This document shows, in pieces, positions 1 through 5,686 of a stretch of 5,686 nt of DNA. The first letter of the stretch is position 1, and every line of letters begins with the position of its first letter. Location: contig DTXA01000035.1 in assembly GCA_012962735.1 (NCBI GenBank), positions 1 through 5,686 on the forward strand, written 5' to 3'. The position numbers were made by a program, and so were the translations under genes. The notes below the pieces were generated by a model that was not told where the DNA came from, made no database searches, and was given only the letters and a program-made list of their open reading frames with translations. Origin of the DNA: Candidatus Latescibacterota bacterium. Lineage in GTDB: Bacteria; Latescibacterota; 4484-107; B68-G9.

Positions 1-2
1 AG

Positions 3-1967
3 GAGGAGGAAGTAGGAAACGAAAGACGCTCTTCGGGGTTCACGCTGCGGGCGGTAGTGTTCGGGATAGCCCTTGTGGTGCTGGTCAACATAGCCGCTCC
101 TTACTCCCTCCACGTGCTCCACTCCAGCCTTTTGGCCTCGGACTATATGCCTATAGGGGCCCTCTTCCCGTTCTTTTTGATCGTGGCCGTGGTCAACGTC
201 GCTATAAAGCTGCTCCGTCCCTCCTGGGCCTTTCATCCCTCCGAACTTATCGTAGTGTTCGTGATGGCCCTTGTGGGCTCCGCGCTTCCCACGTATGGGC
301 TGACCGGATACCTGATTTCGGTAATCTCCGCCCCCTTCTTCTTCGCCTCCCCGGAGAACCAGTGGGGGAAGTACATACTCCCCTACATACCCGAGTGGAT
401 CGCACCCCGAGGCCGGGCCGTAAAGTGGTTCTTCGATGGGCTTCCTCCCGGGGAACATATACCCTGGGGGGCCTGGGCTGTGCCGCTTTTCTGGTGGCTG
501 AGCCTTATGGCTGTGGTTATGTTCGTCGCGTTTTGCATGGTTGTGATACTCCGTAAGCAGTGGGTCGAGCACGAGCGGCTTCTCTTCCCCTTAGTGGAGC
601 TACCGGCGGAGATGGTGGAGGGCTCGGGCGACCCATCTCCTAAGCCCAAGTTTATGCGCAACAGAATCTTCTGGATAGGATTCTTGGTCCCGTTGGGGCT
701 GGTGCTGTGGAACGCCATCCACTACTTCTCCCCGTTCGTCCCCCAGATCCCCATAGGAGGATGGGGGATAGACAAGATGTACCGGATTCGCATCGCCCGG
801 GATTTTCCTTCCTTCTTGGTCAACGTGTATCCTCCCATAATTGGCTTCGCCTTCCTGATGAACCTCGACATCCTCTTTAGCTTCTGGTTCTTTCACCTTT
901 TGATCCTACTTCAGGTGGGCGTCTTCGCCCGCATAGGTTACAGCATAGGCCCAGCGGAGCACTACTGCTCCGAGTACGACGCCTCTTTGGGATGGCAGAG
1001 CATGGGGGCGTTCGTGGCCATGGTGCTCTGGAGCCTTTGGATGGCCCGTAAGCACTTGAGGGACGTGTTTCGCGCAGGCGCCCCGGACGTGGACGACTCC
1101 GGGGAGATGCTCTCCTACCGTAAGGCTATGATAGGTTTAATCTTCGGTATGGCCTTCATCGTGGCTTGGCTGCGCTCCGCCGGGATGGACTGGAAGGTGC
1201 TGGCGATCTTTCTGCCCGCCGTGTTCATCATATACCTCGGCACCACCAGGATAGTAAGCGAGGGGGGCCTTGCGTTCGCCAGGGGGCCCATGGTTGCCCA
1301 GACTTTCACCTCCTATATTGTGGGCTCTAACGCCATCTCCCCACATGGGATGGCGGCCCTGGCACTTTCGTATGCCGGGTTCTGCGAGATCAAGAATTCC
1401 TTTATGCCGGCCTTCGCACACAGCGTCAAGCTCAGTGGTCTGGTCCGGGGCCACCGAAAGCGCATAGCCTGGGCTGTGCTGATAGCGGTGGTCGTGGCCT
1501 TGGCCACCTCAATCCCCTGGACCATATATTTAGGGTACAAACACGGCGCCTTCAACTTCTCCACATGGATCTTCACGCCGGGGGGGCGGCTTCCTTACGA
1601 CTACATGGTCAACAAGATGCGTAATCCCTTCTCCACAGACTTCAAGAGGTTGACCTTCTTCGGGATAGGTGGCGGATTGATGACCCTACTGACCATGCTG
1701 AGGGCCCGGTTTCCCTGGTGGCCCCTCCACCCCATAGGGCTCACTTTGGCGACCGCCTGGCCCATCAAGATGTCGGCTTTTTCCCTCTTCTTAGGTTGGG
1801 TCTGCAAGTGGATCGTGGTGAGGCTCGGTGGTATCCAACTATACCGAAAGGCCAAGCCCTTCTTCTTAGGGTCGATTTTGGGATACTTCACCGGGGTCGC
1901 GATCTCCAACATCATAGACTTCATCTGGTTCCCAGGTCAGGGACATTGGCTATATGGCCTGTACTGA
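3..1967 (+). CDS. DUF6785/DUF6784-like polytopic membrane protein (5'-partial)
   Basis: Large integral membrane protein of unknown function, probably in the cytoplasmic membrane. The frame is open to the left edge. GTG at 57 is the first start codon in the window, but the 18 codons before it (ending SSGFTLRAV) read like the usual N-terminus of this family, so the true start is probably upstream and the gene is 5'-truncated. About a dozen or more hydrophobic segments are visible. Numbered from the GTG, these include residues 1-20, 30-53, 62-98 and 140-165, plus several between 200 and 520. Conserved-looking stretches are EYDASLGWQSMG, RIVSEGGLAFARGP and NSFMPAFAHSVKL. A C-terminal module from about residue 550 (WWPLHPIGL, then FFLGSILGYFTG) looks like DUF6784. 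The family is recognised from memory as OPT-transporter-like, and transport activity is inference. No terminator is seen before the isomerase gene 106 bp downstream, so read-through is plausible. Confidence 0.8.
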   Translation, partial: EEEVGNERRSSGFTLRAVVFGIALVVLVNIAAPYSLHVLHSSLLASDYMPIGALFPFFLIVAVVNVAIKLLRPSWAFHPSELIVVFVMALVGSALPTYGLTGYLISVISAPFFFASPENQWGKYILPYIPEWIAPRGRAVKWFFDGLPPGEHIPWGAWAVPLFWWLSLMAVVMFVAFCMVVILRKQWVEHERLLFPLVELPAEMVEGSGDPSPKPKFMRNRIFWIGFLVPLGLVLWNAIHYFSPFVPQIPIGGWGIDKMYRIRIARDFPSFLVNVYPPIIGFAFLMNLDILFSFWFFHLLILLQVGVFARIGYSIGPAEHYCSEYDASLGWQSMGAFVAMVLWSLWMARKHLRDVFRAGAPDVDDSGEMLSYRKAMIGLIFGMAFIVAWLRSAGMDWKVLAIFLPAVFIIYLGTTRIVSEGGLAFARGPMVAQTFTSYIVGSNAISPHGMAALALSYAGFCEIKNSFMPAFAHSVKLSGLVRGHRKRIAWAVLIAVVVALATSIPWTIYLGYKHGAFNFSTWIFTPGGRLPYDYMVNKMRNPFSTDFKRLTFFGIGGGLMTLLTMLRARFPWWPLHPIGLTLATAWPIKMSAFSLFLGWVCKWIVVRLGGIQLYRKAKPFFLGSILGYFTGVAISNIIDFIWFPGQGHWLYGLY

Positions 1968-1990
1968 CCCGAGATGAGCTGCCAACGGAG

Positions 1991-2019
1991 TTGACATCCG
2001 GACGCAAAGGGGATATATT
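1991..2019 (+). promoter_or_regulatory. Sigma-70-type promoter for the isomerase gene
   Basis: A perfect -35 box TTGACA (1991-1996) and a -10 box TATATT (2014-2019, five of six consensus bases) are separated by exactly 17 bp. The predicted transcript start is near 2026, giving a leader of about 48 nt before the isomerase ATG at 2074. A short inverted repeat, CGGA-N7-TCCG (1986-2000), brackets the -35 box and could be an operator half-site pair, though four-base arms are easily due to chance. The promoter lies entirely in the gap after the membrane-protein gene, so the isomerase can be expressed independently of it. Confidence 0.75.
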
Positions 2020-2038
2020 GGGCTGTTGGAGGAGTAGA

Positions 2039-2092
2039 GTGAAACGCCCAAATTATTCCCCGAGGAGGTTCCTATGCGCTCCACTCCCATAG
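2039..2092 (+). CDS. Possible 17-residue leader ORF overlapping the isomerase start
   Basis: A GTG at 2039 follows a GGAGGAG ribosome-binding-like motif (2028-2034). It opens a 17-codon frame, MKRPNYSPRRFLCAPLP, ending at a TAG (2090-2092), 19 bp inside the isomerase gene in a different frame. It lies just downstream of the predicted transcript start, so ribosomes could load on it first and run over the isomerase Shine-Dalgarno site (2062-2068). If real, it could couple or attenuate isomerase translation. No obvious run of a regulatory amino acid is present, and a chance ORF of this size is common. Confidence 0.25.
   Translation: MKRPNYSPRRFLCAPLP
2062..2068 (+). promoter_or_regulatory. Ribosome binding site of the isomerase gene
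   Basis: GAGGAGG sits 5 nt before the ATG at 2074 and fixes that start. The sequence AGGA-GGT-TCCT (2063-2073) could fold into a very small hairpin over the site, but four base pairs with a three-base loop are unlikely to matter on their own. Confidence 0.8.
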
Positions 2093-3570
2093 GAATTGCC
2101 ATGCTCAACGACGAGCGGGAGCACGTATGGCGCCGCAACAACCCCGAGAACGAAAAAGTGGTGCGCCAGTGGGCGGAAGTGCTGAGTAAGGAGCTTAAGA
2201 ACAGGGATGGCTCTGCCCCTGAGATGATCATGGGCTCCCAGATAATAACCTCGGTGCGCACAGCCCAGAAGGTGGGGGAGGAGCTGGCCCGGGCCGGCGT
2301 CAAGCAGGTGGTCATGCTGTACAACGTCTGGGATTTTCCCTTCTTAGCCTGGCCCTTCCTCAACAGCGTGGGGAGGGACAAGCCCGTGTTGAGTCTTTCC
2401 AACAACAACGGCAAGTTCCCTGGGAACGTAGGATTACTGGCCACGGATGGAGCCCTCCGCCAGGCGGGAATTTGCACCCACAGGATCATAGGTGAGATAG
2501 ACGACCCCGAAACCAGGAAGAAGGTGGTCGACTGGCTTAGGGCCTCCCAGGCCCTGACCACGATGCGAAACGAGGTGTACGGCCTATACGGAGGCCACTC
2601 CATGGGGATGGAGACAGGGTACTTCCACCTGGTCCCCACCCTTAAGTACATCGGCACCACGGTCCGGCAGGTGGACCAGCTGTGGCTGGTCAAGGTTATG
2701 GAGCAGGAGGTGGATGAGGGGGAGGTCGAGAAGGGCTTCCGGTGGTTCGAGGAAATGCTCGGAGAGAGGATAAGGTACGACGGCAAGATGCTCACCCCCG
2801 AGACCCTCAAGCAGCAGATAAGGCTGTATCTCACTATGGGGCTCGTAAATGAGAAGAAAGGCTTCGACTTCTGCGGGCTTAAGGGCCAGAGGGAACTGAC
2901 AGAGCACGTCTGCCTTGGAGATGTGGCCGAGATGCTGATGAACGATCCTTACGACTGGAACGGCCCCAAGGAGCCTGTCGTTTGCGCCACAGAGGCGGAC
3001 GCCTATGCCGCTGTCACCATGCAGATGTTGAAGTACATCTCGGGAGGCCTTCCGGTGCTCTTTATGGATGTGAGGCTTTACCACCCGGATCTGGACCTCT
3101 GGGACTGGTGCAACAGCGGGAACCATGCCTCCTGGTATGCTGCAAGAAGCGACGACCCTAGGGAGAACTTCGCTAAGGTCACCTTCCATCCGGCCTTAGA
3201 GTTCTATTTCAAGGCCGGGGGGGCATCGGTGGAGTTCGATGCGGCCCCGGGGGAGATGACATTCGCCAGGCTCGGCCTCTGGGACGACAGGCCCTATATG
3301 GTCATCGTCAAGGGGGAGGCAGTGGAGCTGTCCCCGGAGGAGAGGAAGCGCCTCAACTCTATGACCGACCCAACCTGGCCCCACGTGCATGCGAGGCTTT
3401 CCTGCTCCTTCGAGGAATTCGTAAGCGCCTTCCCCTGCAACCACGTTTTGGGAGTGGCCGGAGACTACACGAGGAGCCTGGTGTACCTCTGTGAGATCTC
3501 GGGGATAGCTCCCGTGGTGTTGGGGCCGGAGGGCAGGAACAGGACCGCGCCCATATGGGAAAAGATATAG
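2074..3570 (+). CDS. L-fucose/L-arabinose isomerase family protein (FucI-like)
   Basis: Cytosolic 498-aa protein of the FucI family, Mn-dependent ketol isomerases that interconvert aldoses and ketoses (L-fucose/L-fuculose or D-arabinose/D-ribulose in characterised members). Visible family landmarks are YGGHSMGM (172-179), DQLWLVKVME after the first domain, GQRELTEH (271-278), DWNGP (294-298), ATEADAY (305-311) and MDVRLYH (331-337). Glu307 and Asp332 fall where E. coli FucI has its ligands Glu337 and Asp361, with nearly the same spacing (25 versus 24 residues). His457 in NHVLGVAGDY is the likely third ligand, matching FucI His528. The protein is about 90 residues shorter than E. coli FucI (591 aa), so it belongs to a distinct subgroup whose substrate I cannot name. 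The ATG has a strong ribosome binding site and a dedicated promoter. The neighbouring membrane protein may supply the substrate (inference). Confidence 0.87.
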   Translation: MRSTPIGIAMLNDEREHVWRRNNPENEKVVRQWAEVLSKELKNRDGSAPEMIMGSQIITSVRTAQKVGEELARAGVKQVVMLYNVWDFPFLAWPFLNSVGRDKPVLSLSNNNGKFPGNVGLLATDGALRQAGICTHRIIGEIDDPETRKKVVDWLRASQALTTMRNEVYGLYGGHSMGMETGYFHLVPTLKYIGTTVRQVDQLWLVKVMEQEVDEGEVEKGFRWFEEMLGERIRYDGKMLTPETLKQQIRLYLTMGLVNEKKGFDFCGLKGQRELTEHVCLGDVAEMLMNDPYDWNGPKEPVVCATEADAYAAVTMQMLKYISGGLPVLFMDVRLYHPDLDLWDWCNSGNHASWYAARSDDPRENFAKVTFHPALEFYFKAGGASVEFDAAPGEMTFARLGLWDDRPYMVIVKGEAVELSPEERKRLNSMTDPTWPHVHARLSCSFEEFVSAFPCNHVLGVAGDYTRSLVYLCEISGIAPVVLGPEGRNRTAPIWEKI

Positions 3571-3772
3571 GGGCACGAGGATATAGATGACCAGGGAAGA
3601 TACTTGGGAACTGCTCTGTCGAAGGACAAGGCGTTCGCGGGGAGCTCGGGCTGGATAGGTAGGGGGAGGCAAAAAGGGGCAGCGTTCCCCGGCCACAGAT
3701 TTTCGGGGCGTTGAACTTCGCCACTGGTTAACTATATATAAGTCATTAGCGTACAAGCTCGACAAAATTCCC
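3571..3772. other. Intergenic stretch without a convincing gene
   Basis: Between the isomerase stop and the rpsU promoters I see no conserved protein, tRNA or recognisable riboswitch. It holds a 23-codon ORF at 3587-3658 (+) with a GAGG six bases before its ATG, probably due to chance. It also has a G/C-rich patch (3676-3708) with small possible hairpins: GGGG-N7-CCCC, and CCCCG-N12-CGGGG. Neither is followed by a T run on the + strand, so no clear terminator ends the isomerase transcript. On the - strand GGGG-N7-CCCC is followed by TTTTT (3690 down to 3671), which resembles a weak terminator with no known gene in front of it. Confidence 0.5.
3711..3738 (+). promoter_or_regulatory. Possible upstream (distal) rpsU promoter
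   Basis: TTGAAC (3711-3716) and TATATA (3733-3738) are separated by 16 bp, each matching four of six consensus bases. This would give a transcript starting near 3745 that runs through the better promoter at 3773-3801 into rpsU. The TATATATA run is symmetrical, so a promoter on the opposite strand cannot be excluded. Confidence 0.35.
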
Positions 3773-3801
3773 TTGTCTCGAGCGCGAAGAATTAGTATAT
3801 T
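3773..3801 (+). promoter_or_regulatory. Sigma-70-type promoter for rpsU
   Basis: TTGTCT (3773-3778, four of six) and TATATT (3796-3801, five of six) are spaced by exactly 17 bp. The predicted start is near 3808, giving a leader of about 55 nt to the rpsU GTG at 3863. The TTG that could be read as a start codon at 3773 is the -35 box of this promoter, so it would be outside the message. Confidence 0.65.
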
Positions 3802-3847
3802 TTGGAGTAACCTCGTCAGGGACATGAAAGTTGAAGTTCTTCAAAGA

Positions 3848-3855
3848 AAGGAGGG
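3848..3855 (+). promoter_or_regulatory. Ribosome binding site that decides the rpsU start
   Basis: AAGGAGGG ends 7 nt before the GTG at 3863, which is ideal spacing. The alternative ATG at 3824 has only AGGGAC directly abutting it, too close to work well. Confidence 0.75.
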
Positions 3856-3862
3856 TAAGGCA

Positions 3863-4066
3863 GTGATCCATGTGACCGTCCATGAAGGGGAGGATGTGGA
3901 GCAGGCGATTAAACGCTTCAGAAGGAAATGCGAACAGGAGGGGATAATCAAGGAGATCAAGAACCACAGGTTTTACGAGAAGCCGAGCGAGCGACGCAGG
4001 AAGGCCCAATCCAAGGCCCTCAGAAAGCTCAGAAAGGCTATGTTCCTCCAGCGCAAGGGGCGCTGA
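3863..4066 (+). CDS. rpsU: 30S ribosomal protein bS21
   Basis: Small, very basic protein of the 30S subunit platform, near the 3' end of 16S rRNA, where it assists translation initiation. The bS21 signature is clear: a short beta strand (IHVTVHEGE), helix 1 with AIKRFRRKCEQEGIIKEIK (residues 15-33), then HRFYEKPSERRRK (35-47) and a Lys/Arg-rich C-terminal helix. From the GTG it is 67 aa, within the usual 57-71 range, and its beginning aligns with E. coli MPVIKVRENE. In-frame alternatives (ATG 3824, 80 aa; TTG 3773, 97 aa) add residues without family support. The gene has its own promoter and appears monocistronic, not followed by dnaG (as in E. coli) or yqeY (as in Firmicutes). It converges with rsmG across a 55-bp gap. 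Confidence 0.93.
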   Translation: MIHVTVHEGEDVEQAIKRFRRKCEQEGIIKEIKNHRFYEKPSERRRKAQSKALRKLRKAMFLQRKGR

Positions 4067-4121
4067 GGAGGAAAGGGACGGGTTTCAAACTCGCCCTACT
4101 GAGTCGTCGAATGCCGAAATC

Positions 4122-4778
4122 TTAGCGATGCGCAGATGACCTTATAACTACCAACGCTACGGGCACGGACGAGGGGTGGACTGATATCCTGTACGCCTCC
4201 CATCTTATGTCCCACCCCATAAGTTCCCTTTCAGCGCGCTCCAAGGACTTGTAGGCGATCAACCCGCCTCTCTCCCGCAGGAAGGGGGAAACATATCTCA
4301 GCAGAGTGGATAGATCCGCCACTGCCCTGGCGATAGCCCAGTCATACGCACCTCGGTGGGCGGGACCTTGGGCGATCACTTCCGCCCGACCCTGGATCAC
4401 CTGTACCCCTTCCAGGGCAAGCTCTTCCACCACCCTCCTCAGGAACAGAGCCCTCAGCCTCTTCGACTCCACCAGGGCGATGGAAATTTCCCCTCGCACG
4501 ATCTTGAGGGGCAGGCCGGGAAACCCCGCCCCGGAGCCGATGTCCATCACCCGAAGGGGACCCTTCGGCAGTACAGCCAGCGGTGCGAGCGAAGGGAGGA
4601 TGTGCCTAAGGACAAGGTGGGCTTCGTCCCTCCGGGAGAAGAGGTTGATCCGACGGTTCCAGGAGCGGAGCAGGTCCGTGTACGTTCGAAATCGGGAAAG
4701 AGCTTCCGGTGGAAGGTGATAACCGAGGTTACGACATCCCTCTACTATGAGGGCCAGTTCCTCGTTCGTATGTTTCAC
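4122..4778 (-). CDS. rsmG: 16S rRNA (guanine527-N7)-methyltransferase RsmG
   Basis: SAM-dependent cytosolic enzyme that makes m7G527 in the 530 loop of 16S rRNA; its loss gives low-level streptomycin resistance in several bacteria. The protein is 218 aa, a normal length. N-terminal helices contain YTDLLRSWNRRINLFSRRDE (33-52) and RHILPSL (58-64). The Rossmann core follows, with motif I VMDIGSGAGFPGLP (77-90), an acidic end of strand 2 at Glu104 (LVES), RAVADL (151-156) and GLIAYKS (172-178). The GTG start at 4778 is the only reasonable one and gives the usual N-terminal length. It has no Shine-Dalgarno site and lies 50 bp inside the end of mnmG, so translation is probably coupled. The start codon is within the parS palindrome. 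The gene is the last of a - strand operon and faces rpsU. Confidence 0.95.
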   Translation of the reverse strand: MKHTNEELALIVEGCRNLGYHLPPEALSRFRTYTDLLRSWNRRINLFSRRDEAHLVLRHILPSLAPLAVLPKGPLRVMDIGSGAGFPGLPLKIVRGEISIALVESKRLRALFLRRVVEELALEGVQVIQGRAEVIAQGPAHRGAYDWAIARAVADLSTLLRYVSPFLRERGGLIAYKSLERAERELMGWDIRWEAYRISVHPSSVPVALVVIRSSAHR

Positions 4779-5686
4779 GTGAAACGTTCGCCCCGCGAAG
4801 GCGCTTTAAGTGGAGGGCCAGGAGGAAGAGGTCCGAAAACCGAATTCCGGAGACCCGAGCCGCCTGTCCCACCGAACGGGGCCGCATCTCCGAGAGCTTC
4901 TGGCGAGCCTCGGAGGAAAGGCCATATACGGCGTTATAGTCGAAATCCTCCGGAATGGAAAGGGACTCCATTTTCTCCAGATGGGCTACCTGGCGTTCCT
5001 GCTTCTGGATGTATCCCTCGTACTTCAGCTCGATCTCTACCTGCCGGGCCACCTCCGGGTCTCCTCCATCCCCCACGAACGGCACCAGGTCCCGATAGGA
5101 CATCCCCGGGCGCTTCAGGATCTGGGCGAGGGAGAGGGGCTCCGGGGACGGCGCCCTTAAGATGCGTCCGACCTCCTCCGCCGGGAGGAATACACTCTTA
5201 AACCGTCCTATGGCATCCTCCACGGCCCTGCGCTTCTCCTCCACCCTCCTGTACCGCTCCTCGGGGATGAGACCCAGGCGATACCCATAGTGAGTGAGCC
5301 TTATGTCCGCATTGTCCGGCCTCAGCCGGAGCCTGTGTTCGACCCTGGAAGTGAACATGCGGTATGGCTCCTTCGTCCCCTTTGTCACAAGGTCGTCTAT
5401 CAAAACGCCTATATAGGCCTCAGATCGTCTCAGCACAAAGGGCGGCTCCCCCTGCACCTTCAAGGCCGCGTTTATCCCGGCTATCATGCCCTGGGCTGCC
5501 GCCTCCTCGTATCCCGAGGTGCCGTTTATCTGCCCGGCGAGGAACAGCCCCTCTAAGTGTTTCGCCTCGAGCCAGGGGTTGAGCTGGGTGGGAGGAACGA
5601 AGTCGTATTCCACGGCGTATCCGGGCCGGGTTATCTCGCCCTCCTCCAGGCCGGGGATCGTGCGCAGGGCCTCCCACTGGACGTCC
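4729..5686 (-). CDS. mnmG: tRNA uridine-5-carboxymethylaminomethyl modification enzyme MnmG (C-terminal half, 5'-partial)
   Basis: FAD-dependent partner of MnmE (GTPase) that installs the (carboxymethyl)aminomethyl group on U34 of certain tRNAs. The 318 codons present run off the right edge; the frame reads DVQWEALRTIPGLEEGEITR before a GTG at 5613 that is internal, not a start. The N-terminal FAD-binding half, roughly 300 residues, is outside. Signature GIDA motifs are present: RPGYAVEYDF (20-29 of the fragment), GQINGTSGYEEAAAQG (51-66), YIGVLIDDL (91-99), GTKEPYRMFTSR (103-114) and LRPDNADIRLT. These are followed by the helical C-terminal domain (KYEGYIQKQ, IPEDFDY, GLSSEARQKL, RPRSVGQAARVSG) that contacts MnmE and tRNA. 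Family members usually have SRAEYRL where this one reads SRVEHRL. The C-terminal tail NVSRET is encoded by the parS site. Confidence 0.96.
   Translation of the reverse strand, partial: DVQWEALRTIPGLEEGEITRPGYAVEYDFVPPTQLNPWLEAKHLEGLFLAGQINGTSGYEEAAAQGMIAGINAALKVQGEPPFVLRRSEAYIGVLIDDLVTKGTKEPYRMFTSRVEHRLRLRPDNADIRLTHYGYRLGLIPEERYRRVEEKRRAVEDAIGRFKSVFLPAEEVGRILRAPSPEPLSLAQILKRPGMSYRDLVPFVGDGGDPEVARQVEIELKYEGYIQKQERQVAHLEKMESLSIPEDFDYNAVYGLSSEARQKLSEMRPRSVGQAARVSGIRFSDLFLLALHLKRLRGANVSRETYERGTGPHSRGMS
4771..4786 (+). promoter_or_regulatory. parS: parS-like centromere site (ParB binding)
   Basis: TGTTTCACGTGAAACG matches the widespread chromosomal parS consensus TGTTNCACGTGAAACA at 14 of its 15 defined positions; only the last base differs. 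The inner 14 bp, GTTTCACGTGAAAC, form a perfect palindrome. ParB would bind here, spread to neighbouring DNA and, with ParA and SMC, organise and segregate the origin region. The site is inside the 3' end of mnmG (codons Asn-Val-Ser-Arg-Glu-Thr) and includes the GTG start of rsmG. parS sites in the gidA-gidB region near oriC are well known. Only one copy is seen in the window. Confidence 0.85.

Noticed and set aside
1..10. AGGAGGAGGA at the left edge as a ribosome binding site for the membrane-protein gene
   Set aside because: No start codon lies at a suitable distance. The same bases read as Glu codons in the open frame, which continues out of the window.
110..125. Other CACGTG cores (near 111 and near 3381) as extra parS sites
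   Set aside because: The flanks lack the TGTTN and AAACA arms, so only the six-base core matches.
1580..1586. Seven-G run in the membrane-protein gene (and another at 3217-3223 in the isomerase gene) as phase-variation or frameshift sites
   Set aside because: Both reading frames continue intact through the runs, and runs of seven G occur readily in GC-rich coding DNA.
2018..2051. Inverted repeat TTGGGC-N22-GCCCAA as an RNA hairpin over the leader ORF
   Set aside because: The left arm overlaps the -10 box and lies before the predicted transcript start, so it would not be in the RNA. As a DNA operator the arms are short and the spacing long.
3587..3658. 23-codon ORF with a GAGG in front, after the isomerase gene
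   Set aside because: The composition is Arg-rich and low in information, no family is recognisable, and such short frames are expected by chance.
3196..3825. Long - strand open frames opposite the isomerase and the gap (also 1950-2834 and 2584-3189)
   Set aside because: These are antisense shadows of the GC-rich isomerase gene, with no recognisable domains and biased Pro/Ser/Arg/His-rich translations.
4075..4097. Imperfect hairpin between the convergent rpsU and rsmG genes as a terminator
   Set aside because: On the + strand the stem has a mismatch and two wobble pairs with no T run after it. On the - strand the stem has two A-C mismatches and only TTT follows. It is too weak to call in either direction.

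Overview
The window is 5.7 kb of gene-dense bacterial DNA, GC-rich by eye. It has frequent AGG (Arg) and ATA (Ile) codons, GTG starts, purine-rich Shine-Dalgarno sites and sigma-70-type promoters. I cannot assign a phylum. The AGG/ATA habit and the presence of a DUF6785/DUF6784-type membrane protein would fit a thermophilic or poorly cultured lineage, but that is inference only.

Left part (1-3570, + strand): a 5'-truncated gene for a large polytopic membrane protein that I recognise as DUF6785/DUF6784-like (OPT-like fold, function unknown) is followed after 106 bp by a gene of the L-fucose/L-arabinose isomerase family. The isomerase keeps the family's three metal-binding/catalytic positions. 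Its gene has a very good promoter of its own (TTGACA-N17-TATATT), a strong ribosome binding site, and a possible 17-codon leader ORF overlapping its start. The pair suggests uptake or handling of a sugar and its aldose-ketose isomerisation, but the substrate cannot be read from the sequence.

Middle (3571-4066, + strand): about 290 bp without a convincing gene leads into a monocistronic rpsU (ribosomal protein bS21). A TTGTCT-N17-TATATT promoter and an AAGGAGGG ribosome binding site point to a GTG start at 3863, giving 67 aa, rather than an upstream start.

Right part (4122-5686, - strand): the 3' half of mnmG (gidA, tRNA U34 modification) and the complete rsmG (gidB, 16S rRNA m7G527 methyltransferase) overlap by 50 bp and converge on rpsU. 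The most notable non-coding signal lies in this overlap. At 4771-4786 there is a near-perfect parS centromere site (TGTTTCACGTGAAACG against the consensus TGTTNCACGTGAAACA). It is read as Asn-Val-Ser-Arg-Glu-Thr at the end of MnmG and contains the GTG start codon of rsmG. This implies a ParABS chromosome segregation system and suggests that the window lies near the replication origin, although no parA, parB or DnaA-box cluster is visible here.
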